Shown here: positions 56,501 to 64,000 of the stretch, one piece after another
Numbering within the stretch: position 1 is the first letter of the stretch
How the letters are laid out: each line of letters starts with the position of its first letter
Assembly: GCA_019155205.2 (NCBI GenBank)
Contig: JAHNZQ020000004.1
Span: 356,091 to 420,090, forward strand
Direction: 5' to 3'
DNA: 64,000 nt
DNA from: Gracilaria vermiculophylla
Lineage: Eukaryota; Rhodophyta; Florideophyceae; Gracilariales; Gracilariaceae
Made by a program: the position numbers and the translations under genes
Notes under the pieces: generated by a model
Database searches by the model: none
Seen by the model: only the letters and a program-made list of their open reading frames with translations
Told to the model about the DNA's origin: nothing

Positions 56501-58111
56501 ATCCGATCGTTCCACGTATGCTCTTCGACGTCTTCCATACGAGCCATATTCATGGCCCCTTGACTCTTGGGAAGAGTAACGCTTGACACGATCACGACTA
56601 GTAGGACTCGCTTGACGCCGCTCATAACCGTTACTAGCCATATCATTTGCTCCAGAGGTAGAACGCGATCGCCCTATAGTGGGAGTTGTGCCCATAGCAT
56701 TCGAAACAGGTGTCTCCACAGCTGCACGTGAGAAGTTTTGGGGTCCTTCAGTGCGTCGCGAGGGGTGCTGCTTTGGAAGTACGTATGGAGGCATAGCTTT
56801 CTGAGTAGGTTGGACAGAATCAACGCCTGAATCTGGTTTCCGCATCGAGTGAGAAATCGGAAGCGAGCCCTTAGCAACCGGGGGCTTCAGAGGAACTTTG
56901 CTGGCTCGGTTATCTGCCTGAAGTTCGCTTTTCATAGAAACTTCTCCTTGAGCTGAAGAAGGGATGCCGTTATGGCCTCGAGGTACGGGATATTCTGTGT
57001 CATCTCGTCTACGTTGCAACACAACCGGACGTGAACCATCACGATCCGATGTCGCCGACGCACTTTGTGCTGCCATGTTCACATTCCGCCTCTCTAGTTT
57101 TCTAGAGAAGTCAGGTAAAGAAGTGGCTGGAATTGAAGTTCGTCTTGATCCTAATCCGCGACTTTGCGCTGCGGGTATCCTTGTTCCAGCTTGTTGTTCC
57201 GCCTTACGACGTTCTTCTTTCAAACGAAGCCTTTCCTCGAGCTCCCGCAGCTTCTTTGCAGCACGCTCTTTCTGGAGTCTCACACGTTCAGCTTCCGCCT
57301 TACGCCGTGCTTCTTGAGCCAATTCTGCCTTGGTCTTCATGATTGACTTCTGCTCCTCTAACAGCTTTAAATCAATGTCGGCCGCAGCTGAGCCAGCATG
57401 CACTTCAACTTCACGAACTCGCGGTACCGGACGGCCTCTAAAGTCGTTCTGGCTTTCTCTCTGTTGCAGCTTTATTGCATGAGCCCAGTGCGCGGCTGGA
57501 GGTGGAGCGGTATTTTTCCTCTGCATTCCGTGACCCGGTATGAAACGTGGGGCAAGAGAGGCAGGTGAAGGTGGTAGTGAAGGAATGGTACGAGGTGGAG
57601 GGGCAGGAACATCAGGAATGTTTACCTCCGGTAAAGCCAAATCTGCTGTGAAGTCCATTCCATTGTCATCTTCTGCCCAGTCATCTTCCTCCACGACAGG
57701 CTTTGCTGAAGTAGAAGTCGAAGACGTGGAAGACTTTGCGACAACCGGTTCGGGTTTCTCCTCAGAATCCTTCTCAGAGCTCGTGTCTTCGCTTTTCTTA
57801 GAAGTCTTTGAAGCACTTCCCAACGGTGCGTGGCCAGGACGAGATAATTCAGGGAAGTCGGGTTGTGTGCGCGCACGCAGTCCGGCACCGCCCCAGGCGG
57901 TTTTCGTAGCCGCTGATCTCTCATCTAGCTTCTCGTCTTCACGATTCTCTTCCACGGCTTCAGCACGAGGGCTTGCCCATTTCGCTCCGGCACCGGCTAT
58001 GCCACCTCCTGCTCCGTCACCACCAGCTTCGCGACGCAGGGATGGAAGGTTAAACGGCAGTGGTGCTTTTGGAAGTCGTCGAGTTGGACCAAGATAAGAC
58101 TGTCGCTTCAT
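53531..58111 (-). CDS. BAT2/PRRC2-like large disordered protein
   Basis: 1526 residues, single exon of 4.6 kb. The N-terminus (residues 15-90) resembles the BAT2 N-terminal domain: PLPFNLPSLRREAGGDGAGG, AKWASPRAE, KTAWGGAGL, PDFPEL. It is followed by an acidic patch with DDWAEDDNGMDFT (143-155) and a highly charged coiled coil at about 247-307. Most of the rest is Ser/Gln/Arg/Lys-rich and disordered. The C-terminal 50 residues form an RG-rich tail (SRGRGRGRGRGRGRGG) typical of RNA binding. Animal PRRC2 proteins associate with initiation factors and stress granules; plants have a similar N-terminal domain. Assignment rests on the N-terminal motif and overall layout. Confidence 0.65.
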   Translation of the reverse strand: MKRQSYLGPTRRLPKAPLPFNLPSLRREAGGDGAGGGIAGAGAKWASPRAEAVEENREDEKLDERSAATKTAWGGAGLRARTQPDFPELSRPGHAPLGSASKTSKKSEDTSSEKDSEEKPEPVVAKSSTSSTSTSAKPVVEEDDWAEDDNGMDFTADLALPEVNIPDVPAPPPRTIPSLPPSPASLAPRFIPGHGMQRKNTAPPPAAHWAHAIKLQQRESQNDFRGRPVPRVREVEVHAGSAAADIDLKLLEEQKSIMKTKAELAQEARRKAEAERVRLQKERAAKKLRELEERLRLKEERRKAEQQAGTRIPAAQSRGLGSRRTSIPATSLPDFSRKLERRNVNMAAQSASATSDRDGSRPVVLQRRRDDTEYPVPRGHNGIPSSAQGEVSMKSELQADNRASKVPLKPPVAKGSLPISHSMRKPDSGVDSVQPTQKAMPPYVLPKQHPSRRTEGPQNFSRAAVETPVSNAMGTTPTIGRSRSTSGANDMASNGYERRQASPTSRDRVKRYSSQESRGHEYGSYGRRRRAYVERSDYDGPTENETRGEWLERRRRKTETRDAVRFVIDQIINRAVYGDRRRSKRVSSRRIAPNTAGPRIKRESSKQDTSTGEGGSSASLVPSEVVRGPEQQKIITNASAIALDSTAITPHESRKGDIVDPGQAGEEPESKNRVAPLTSEPRSSVSPSDEPLRQTSQRRTAPPPLRPAPWAPKASDAKRPQSTLSPVTAQIRAEVAQQNAKDLKTGHRSEQQSGNSLDSYVKSSGPQQHLFEVLGTSSMTGEPHAADQKRVESGSTLVSKRVLAVSEKSNHKRENPPHGNSSVNRLPAPNCYNDNSVTIPSSLGGNVKVLMKPSTRRDPGKEGQGYVLAQDEDVARTARQSTRDTRAEQEHNQHISRGGREGSSDFNRRSREDFSGTLDELGENLDKRSDLADIDQKSIPKSGDELTQKKFAEDDGEESRAWAKGSKTSPPTSFDEITRAFLNQPAAFPLVGAPLLPSVPVVPVLSSCAHTGSSSRYRSAQNAWSENKQWSRAGRHVENVSAPWWKASNGDTEVETATENRDPTYQEIVPPSDRADDFGGEVQAPVRDDMARSGASGQRQTEKQGYSTKTRSRKSHRSSRRPKRGTTGSAEKPQQISGEELQSGNESAEKDFLTKAKQNIVDDENVSNAPQRGNFSSPPSESNLVPISSSSTQAPKIGAPAQSDSVTSQQLGNGRNISIKADADATQDDGDGKARAKKPSTRADFRGANHSRKGQETTTVSRKPRRSVSKGKKHYNGLSRREAPRTENEDQKSSNDGAGSGGKKIDTSADASRAYPSSEDHNRNRAKQDNPTHAAKLHGKDDVNESAKAIQTDENGNQDDRNIGKAKQTYLDDEAVMVPKQSRISAASSNAKESTEIGTPRKNSTGANCINTKKLEEREASGEPQVVSVLTLPSSSTMGSETNEARTNVVDKEQGKSDSGAVPGSRGREGRRMHGGSRGRGRGRGRGRGRGGVRGKGRSYPGSRRFGGAGPSNSHSNPSNGDVKST

Positions 58112-58935
58112 GAGTAAAAGGAAAACGATAAAAAAGTTTGTCCGCTAGTTTATGAAAGTGGCGGAGAAAATGTTCCGGGGTGGATTCTTTCTCCACCGTA
58201 GCGGATTGTGAAACGCACCGGCGCAGTTGGCGGGCGCGTTGAGGAAAGCGGTCGCTGACAGATGTGCTACGGGGAGACAGTCGTAAATACGGCAAAACGG
58301 CGGTATTGATCCCTTCGCGCTGTATCTGTGCGAAGATTGCCAAGAATCATTTGCACGATTTTCGCTTTTCTGTCCAAAAAATATTTTGGAATCTCCAAAT
58401 TTGGTTCTCTTTCTATTCAAACTTTTCAAATGATCTATGCAATGATCATCTCTATCCGGAGCAAAATCCTGCCGGCATCGGCCGATGTGATTTAACTCAA
58501 AGGTACCCTCATGCATGTTGCCAATGCCGTAATACGAAAATGGCGGAAGGTTGCGGGCTTACTTTAGGGTGAAACATTCCCCAGCCGTCCTTCCCGGTCC
58601 CACTTGGCACTCACGGACCTACAACGACGGGCCGCTCCACAATCTGGGCGTCCCCTTCGTTTCACTAGGTCATCGCCGACATCAAACCAATAAGGAGCCC
58701 TTGCCATTGATGGCAAACATACGATGTGACATTTAAGCGAAACACGATCTCGAGGCATAACTGGTCTTAGCCGATTTGGACGGACAAAGTTTGACTAAAT
58801 TGACACTATGTTCACTTATGAAGCCACTGCGCATTTCCTATGCATGCAGAACGACCGCTCTCAGGTAATAACATATTGGAATGACACTGAGAGGATGGTC
58901 AACGGACTGGCTTTCACGTGATTTTCTTCGTGGGA
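58112..58935. other. Intergenic stretch
   Basis: About 820 bp upstream of the BAT2-like gene. Short overlapping frames on both strands show no similarity. Nothing supportable. Confidence 0.5.
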
Positions 58936-59306
58936 TTAAAACGGGATAGGATGTTTAGCGCTAGTTGGTTTTCCGGGCTCCGACATTGGAGCGTCATCAG
59001 GGTTGTGGGAAGTGAACACATATGCCGCATACCGCTCATTTTTTAGCTCCATCCACGTGAATTTGAGCTTCGGTTGCGAATGGTGCGTGTGAAGCAGGAC
59101 TTTGTTTGACAGCGGCTGAAGCCACTGGACGATGCCAGAGTCCTGGTCCTTACACGAGGGCAGGTTTAATCCCCAGTTTATGGCCGCCTAAACAAAAAGG
59201 TTTGTCGATTTTTACAACCCTCTCTCACTATCTTGATAAGGAGCGGTTCTGATGCGTTTTCGACAGGTTGAAATGTACTGCTAAACGATGTGTTCTGATC
59301 CATGGT
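58936..59306 (-). CDS. Possible small two-exon gene, 108 residues
   Basis: Proposed from sequence only. Exon 1 starts at an ACCATGG context near 59303 (MDQNTSFSSTFQPVENASEP). It ends LLIKI before GTGAGA. A 41-nt intron ends TTTTTGTTTAG, and exon 2 (59187-58936, 84 codons with stop) reads AAINWGLNLPSCKDQD, IVQWLQPLSNKVLLHTHH and FTWMELKNERYAAYVF. Both splice sites are phase 0. No family recognised. The intron is shorter than the two in TMCO1 (73 and 78 nt), which is a reason for caution. Confidence 0.33.
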
Positions 59307-59644
59307 TGCTTTTCGATAAGACGAACAATGGGTGATGCTTCTCAAGGCACGAAGCCACCAACCTTGGTGTGCAACCCGGCATCAGAACGTTCCCACTGCT
59401 GACTACGATATAATAAATGTATATACAAGTACAGAGCTAAGTTAGAATACTAATACTGCCACACGACGTTGCAGCTCCTAATCAGTCTTGTTCCTCAAGT
59501 ATCCTGTTTCGAGTGCTGGAAACGAGCACAAGACTCGCAAATGGCCGCAAGTTGCCCGAGTACTGATGATTGCTGTACAGCGCGATGAGAGACGAGTGAA
59601 GATAATTGATCAGTACGAAACAATACCTGCAACACTCATAATAG

Positions 59645-60520
59645 TCATTTTCCACGTTCTCTATTTTTGCGCTCACGGCGCCCCATTTGTTGCTTAAGCA
59701 ACGCGTCTTTCTCGGCGTCGTACCCCACAGCGAACCACGGGTGCCGCTTGACCTTAGACAAAGAGTACCGTTTTTTTGGATCCTTTTCCATTAGGCGCTG
59801 CATTAGGTCCTTTGCACCGTCTGACACATAATCTGGATAGTCAACTATTCCTGCGTTAACTTTGTCCAATAAGACATCGTCGTCTTCATCATAAAACGGT
59901 TGCTTGCCAGTGAGCATCACATAGAGAATGATTCCACAACTCCATGCGTCGTTTTTTCTCCCATCGTACTGCGCTTGAACACCATTCCACACTTCCGGCG
60001 CGCAATAGTGAGGAGAACCGCAATTTGTTTTGAGCAGATGCGAACCGTAATCCTTCATTGCACTGAAACCAAAGTCTGTTATCTTCAGTTCTCCATTCTC
60101 ACCGAGCAGCAAATTCTCAGGCTTGAGATCGCGGTGATAAATCCCTCGGTGGTGGCAGTAGTGCACAGCGTCAATGAGTTGGTGAAAGTACTTGCGCGCG
60201 ACGTCTTCTGGTTGACGCCCATTTTTCACAATGCTTTCAAACAGCTCTCCGCCTCTTACGAGTTCCATGACAAGAAAAACGCGCTTTGGTGAATACAGCA
60301 CGTCGTTCAACGCGACAATGTTATGATGGTCTAATGCTTTCATGATTGCAATCTCGCGCTTAATGTCGACGTTGTTCTGAGATTCATCCTGCAACACCTC
60401 TTTCTTGACTATCTTCACAGCAAATTGCTCACCTGTATCACAATTCACGGCCAGTTTCACTAAGCCATAATTACCCCGACCGAGTGTAGCCCCCAGTTCA
60501 TAAGGTCCGACCCGCACCAT
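59645..60520 (-). CDS. Ser/Thr protein kinase, CAMK-like (SnRK/CHK1/CIPK type)
   Basis: Protein kinase domain filling nearly the whole 291 residues. The start at 60520 (MVRVGPYELGATLGRG) is preferred over an ATG at 60562, since kinase homology begins here. Motifs: GRGNYGLVKLA (Gly loop), Lys36 in FAVKIVKK, Glu56, HRDLKPENLLL (Asp131), ITDFGFSAM (Asp149), and an activation loop with TNCGSPHYCAPE. NDAWSCGIILYVMLTGKQPF and the RYSLSKVKRHPWF end of the domain follow. The GSPHY.APE loop and the HPWF ending are those of the CAMKL group (SNF1/AMPK, CHK1, CIPK). No regulatory domain such as NAF, UBA or KA1 follows; the protein ends in a short basic tail (RRERKNRERGK). Single exon. All catalytic residues are present. 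Confidence 0.9.
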   Translation of the reverse strand: MVRVGPYELGATLGRGNYGLVKLAVNCDTGEQFAVKIVKKEVLQDESQNNVDIKREIAIMKALDHHNIVALNDVLYSPKRVFLVMELVRGGELFESIVKNGRQPEDVARKYFHQLIDAVHYCHHRGIYHRDLKPENLLLGENGELKITDFGFSAMKDYGSHLLKTNCGSPHYCAPEVWNGVQAQYDGRKNDAWSCGIILYVMLTGKQPFYDEDDDVLLDKVNAGIVDYPDYVSDGAKDLMQRLMEKDPKKRYSLSKVKRHPWFAVGYDAEKDALLKQQMGRRERKNRERGK

Positions 60521-60562
60521 TCCCGGGCAGCGGTGGCGAAAGGGGTATAAATGTAAGTGCAC

Positions 60563-61300
60563 GGATGGAGAACACTAACACCGGCAGCGCGCTTGATTCC
60601 GTCTCGTCGTGTCGTCCTCCGGCAAATGGCGTCTGGGGAGCCGCAGAATACGGATGCAGAGGAATTGGCCAAAGGAAGAAAGGGAAGAATGATAAGCCGA
60701 TACCGGTATCGCAGCCGTTCAAGAAGCGGCTCGGTTACGAGAGAGCCGGGAACGAGGTGCATGAGGGCAACGGAGCCCGTGTGAGTAGCTTGCAGCGCAC
60801 AGCAAAGCTAAGCAGACCAACTGTGACCAAGGCGCGGCACGTTGCAACACGATCCAGCAATGTGAGTCCGCCACGTGTCCAGCGGTGGCTAAAATTTAGT
60901 GCGACCGCGCGATTGGCGGGATGCTCGGGTGCAATTTTTTGGAGCGGGCCAACGGTCGGCTGCGCTTCGATTCGCAGTCGTGCTCCGTGAGGCAGCTAGG
61001 CCCTGGCAACCGCTGCACCCGTCACAACGCAATGCTGAATCGGGCCAGAAGCGCAGCACTGCTTTCTCATCCGGATCTTTCGCTCAACGGTCCGGTGCAC
61101 CCACTGCCGCCGCTTCACTTTCTGTGTAACAGCAGCGTTCCCTCTTCAACTCATGACCAGGCGTCTGACAGAGCCCAGCACGCCCTTCGCGAGGACTCTC
61201 GTTCAATTCCTTTACCTAGCCCTGCTTCCCTGCTTTGCGCTGCTCTGGTCGCCCGCACATGAAATGGAGCTGCTCCTGTCAGAAAACATAATTTTCTTTC
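60563..61300. other. Divergent region with doubtful frames
   Basis: Several overlapping plus-strand frames (60565-60990, 60627-60784, 60899-61129, 60921-61262) begin just upstream of the kinase gene. One contains an Arg/Ser run (SRYRYRSRSRSGS). None shows similarity, and they exclude each other. A short spliced gene is possible but cannot be defined. Confidence 0.35.
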
Positions 61301-63306
61301 TCGTTCTCCGTTCATAGATTTTCTAATGAAGCTCCTCGTCCACATATTCTCCGCACCACACACATATTTCATAAAACATGTGCAAAACATTTCAGCGTAA
61401 CTTCGTATAACGTCATTACATGTCTTTTAAGTCTATGTATAGCTACCTGCATCAAAAAGTGGTCCAAGACATTGGGCAAAGCAATATTCCAGTTCGTATT
61501 TCTAACAACAACAAAAAAAAAAACGTGTAATAAATGACCTTGCAGACCCTTTTAATGTTCCGCAATGATAGATTTCATCTTTTCTTCCCGAATCATTCTA
61601 AAGCACGGTGTCTTTTAATGCACATCGAGGTCTTTTGGTCTCAAAACTTACAAGTCTTTGATATTTCAAACCGAAGTGTTCTCTTGACGCCGATCTTATC
61701 GCTGTTGGACATTTCTTGAAGTATCGCAGTATACTTTTAGCAGATTTACAAAGTACTACTAAATCTGCTATTGCCCAAAAAGCCTGGGATCACTTGTCGT
61801 TGCGCATTTTTCATCACGAAGATGAACAAAGTATAAAAACTGTAAGTAAAACACCATTTCCCTAGAGGCGACTTACAACTCGCTATCTTCTTACAAATCA
61901 TGACCTATGTGCAAAGGTTCAATTCACTCCAAACGCGACATAGGAAATCTCATATGTCCCGTTTTCATGAATACTACTTATTTATAATTTACTATTATTC
62001 ATTTTACGTACTCATAAAACCATATAAAATATATAATTGTTCACGTCGCATCTCAGTAAATATAAATTCATCATCAATGTAAAAAATAATGAGCGATGAC
62101 TTGGCGGGGGTTTTAAAAAATTTTCAAACGTATGTTGTGCGCTTTTTCTATGTCAAAACCGGAAAACTTCAGATGTCAAACAACCTTAAAATATTTTTAA
62201 TGCAATAAAAGTGCTTAAAACATGAGAACTTGGCAAAAAAACACAAAATTGCAAATCACGCTCAATAAGCGCAATATTATAATTTAATGTCCCAATTATG
62301 TAAAGCTTGAAAGTTTATATATCCGACTCATTTCACAGCCTTTAAATCTCTCGGATTCTAAAAAAATCCTATTCTAATTGGTAAATGATTTTTCTTCTGC
62401 TATTACGTTTGTAATATGATGCGCAAAATTGTAATGAGACATGTGCCCTTAAACTACTTTTTATGAGATTGAGTCGCATATTCGGTTTTCTAACTGTCTT
62501 ACTCAACACTTTGTGTCTACAGAAGCTACTGAAAACATCCAGAATTCCCACTGTCTCTCTACCAGACAACGTAGAAAATAGTGTGCAAAAGTTCTTTAAT
62601 ACAGTGATGTTCTTTACTGCAATTTGCTTTACTTTTGAAAAAGAGCTCCGTTTTTAAAGATCTTTACTACAACAAGACCACCACAATAAACAAAATCTTT
62701 TCCTCTTTTACCATAGGTCCATTTTCACTGATTCTTGTTCACAATGTTGCGTGGAAACGCTCTCTTAAACTTCAAAAAAAGGGGCAGTTTTTGCTTTAAA
62801 CAGCGAAAAATGCTTGATGTTTTACAGAGTGAGAGCTTTGCAGCTCTCTCGCTGTTTGATTCGCATCTTCTTGAAATTCCGCCATTCTGTCTAACAACAT
62901 CCATTAAAATCAAGGCATAAGAAATATCTTCAACTCTAAAACGGACCATAGTTTGTGCCGCTTCACAACATAGTACTTCACCGAAAAATATTCAAAAGGA
63001 CCATATCCTTTTTGTCGCAACTCGACGCATTCAGCGAATTTTACACGGTGTTTCGCATTTAAAATACAAAAACATGAGACCCGGCCTACTGATGATCTCA
63101 ATGCATACGTTTTTAGGTGGAAAAATTTGGTAAACATCTTTTACAGTAAATTTTATATAAACTGAAAAAAATAAAGTTTTTATTGACGGAAAGATGTTTA
63201 CATTAGTAAGACTTCATTATTAAAGTCACTACTGCCGTGACCTGTGCATGGAACCATCGTATATATCAAAACTTCAAACAAGAAAAGCTTTATATTCGTA
63301 CGTACA
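61301..63306. other. AT-rich gene-free stretch
   Basis: 2 kb of A/T-rich DNA with only short frames. No repeats or genes that I can support. It forms the right border of the gene island, similar in character to 36.5-38.3 kb on the left. Confidence 0.55.
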
Positions 63307-63800
63307 TGTGGTACTGTCAGCCTTCCTCTCAAGGTAGTAAAGCACAACGTCCGTTAGGAGTTTTTGTTGACTCCAAAGGTGCGTGTTCCTAAAGTTGGTC
63401 TCCAGTATCCGCTGTCGCGAGCCGGGAGAATTCTTAAAGGGGATCCGCAAACACCCAGCGCAGGGGGAGGTTCACTGGGCGGACATTGCTCCTACATGGG
63501 CTGCTATGATGCGACCTGGGGATCGGCAGCTTAGAAACATGAGGATAATCGACGGGAGTCTCCAACCGAAAAAGTAGATGAAGACTCAAGGGTGCTTGCT
63601 TTACTTCCCCAGAGGTGGAGCTCAACTGGCAGATTAAGTATCAAGCCGGGAGCCCGCCTCGGCGAGTCCTACTACTGTAGTAGTTACCTGCGTAAATTAA
63701 CTAAAAAAAATAATAATTCTACCGTCCCTTAAAGATACTGTAGCGCACGCGGGCAAAATAATGCACCGCGTGGCTCGGTTAATAAAATACGAGCCCTCCC
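63307..63800 (-). repeat. Family B LTR fragment, 494 bp
   Basis: Same orientation and sequence family as 26009-26562 and 35995-36544, from TGTGGTACTGTCAGCC to GAGCCCTCC. The last 60 bp of a full LTR are missing, because piggyBac-type sequence follows at 63803. No internal gypsy sequence is attached, so it is a solo LTR or a broken one. Confidence 0.85.
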
Positions 63801-63802
63801 TA

Positions 63803-63923
63803 GTGTCTATCTGACCAGCGACCTCATATGAGGTCAAATGACCTCATATGAGGTCAATTTTAATTACTTTGTAGTTAGGTGAAAACATTAAAACTTTTCC
63901 CAATTATTTTTTGTTCTGATATC
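63803..63923. mobile_element. piggyBac-like left end
   Basis: GTGTCTATCTGACCAGCG, then ACCTCATATGAGGT at 63821-63834 and again at 63841-63854 (20 bp apart). The following 60 bp match 15994-16055 (AATTTTAATTACTTTG...TTCTGATATC). Similarity stops where the TGTAGTGCAA element begins. Confidence 0.75.
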
Positions 63924-64000
63924 TGTAGTGCAAACTACGAACGTGGCACAGACAAGAGCCGCGTCGCGGAAGCACCACCAAGGTGTTCAAGCTTGCTCCC
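63924..64000. mobile_element. TGTAGTGCAA-ended element, cut by window end
   Basis: 77 bp nearly identical to 23705-23783 (TGTAGTGCAAACTACGAACG to GTTCAAGCTTGCTCCC), with one substitution in the CAGACA(A/C)GAGCC stretch. It confirms the left border of this element. Confidence 0.75.

Noticed and set aside
60565..60990. 141-codon frame next to the kinase gene
   Set aside because: Competes with several overlapping frames, none with similarity; reported only as a doubtful region.
1..64000. CRISPR array, bacterial operon or prophage
   Set aside because: Nothing of the kind. Introns, ER proteins, eL13 and eukaryotic transposons show nuclear DNA.

Overview
The window is eukaryotic nuclear DNA from a draft assembly (two 100-base N gaps, at 23864-23963 and 35811-35910). 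It has two very different parts. A dense nest of decayed transposable elements fills about 1-36.5 kb and resumes at 63.3-64 kb. Between them lies a compact island of single-copy, mostly intronless genes at about 39-60.5 kb. Large transposon blocks alternating with islands of nearly intron-free genes suggest a red alga, for example a Chondrus-like florideophyte. That placement is inference; no rRNA or organelle marker is present.

Transposon block, left to right: a Tc1/mariner copy cut by the window edge (1-1133); a piggyBac-like element with paired palindromes at its ends (about 1492-3985); a decayed Ty3/gypsy element A (gag, protease and the start of RT, about 4.05-8.45 kb) joined inside RT to a second gypsy family B (8.45-14.69 kb, with its 3' LTR). 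Next comes a second piggyBac copy (15.96-21.72 kb) carrying an inserted DUF7869-like transposon protein and a 445-bp MITE. A pogo/CENP-B-type transposase (22.07-25.48 kb, minus strand) follows, split by a second mariner copy (22629-24144) that is itself split by a TGTAGTGCAA-ended element. Last is a long family-B gypsy chromovirus on the minus strand (26009-36544) with both LTRs. Both family-B copies carry, between the end of pol and the 3' LTR, a long antisense reading frame for a protein I do not recognise. It is the most interesting item here.

Gene island: USP36/42-like deubiquitinase (+); TMCO1 (-, three exons) head to head with ER Hsp70/BiP (+, ends KDEL); SAP30BP/HCNGP-like protein (-); an unrecognised 369-aa protein (+); SARNP/Tho1-like SAP protein (+); ribosomal protein eL13 (-); ADP/ATP carrier (+); BAT2/PRRC2-like 1526-aa protein (-); a possible small two-exon gene (-); and a CAMK-like kinase (-). 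Most are housekeeping genes of ER protein biogenesis, mRNA processing and export, translation and energy exchange. Neighbours alternate between divergent and convergent pairs, so several promoters are probably shared. TMCO1 and BiP, both ER genes, share about 0.5 kb that holds an ERSE-like CCAAT/CCACG pair.

The right edge repeats families seen at left: a family-B LTR fragment (63307-63800), then a piggyBac left end, then the start of the TGTAGTGCAA element. The gene island is therefore bracketed by LTRs of one family in the same orientation.
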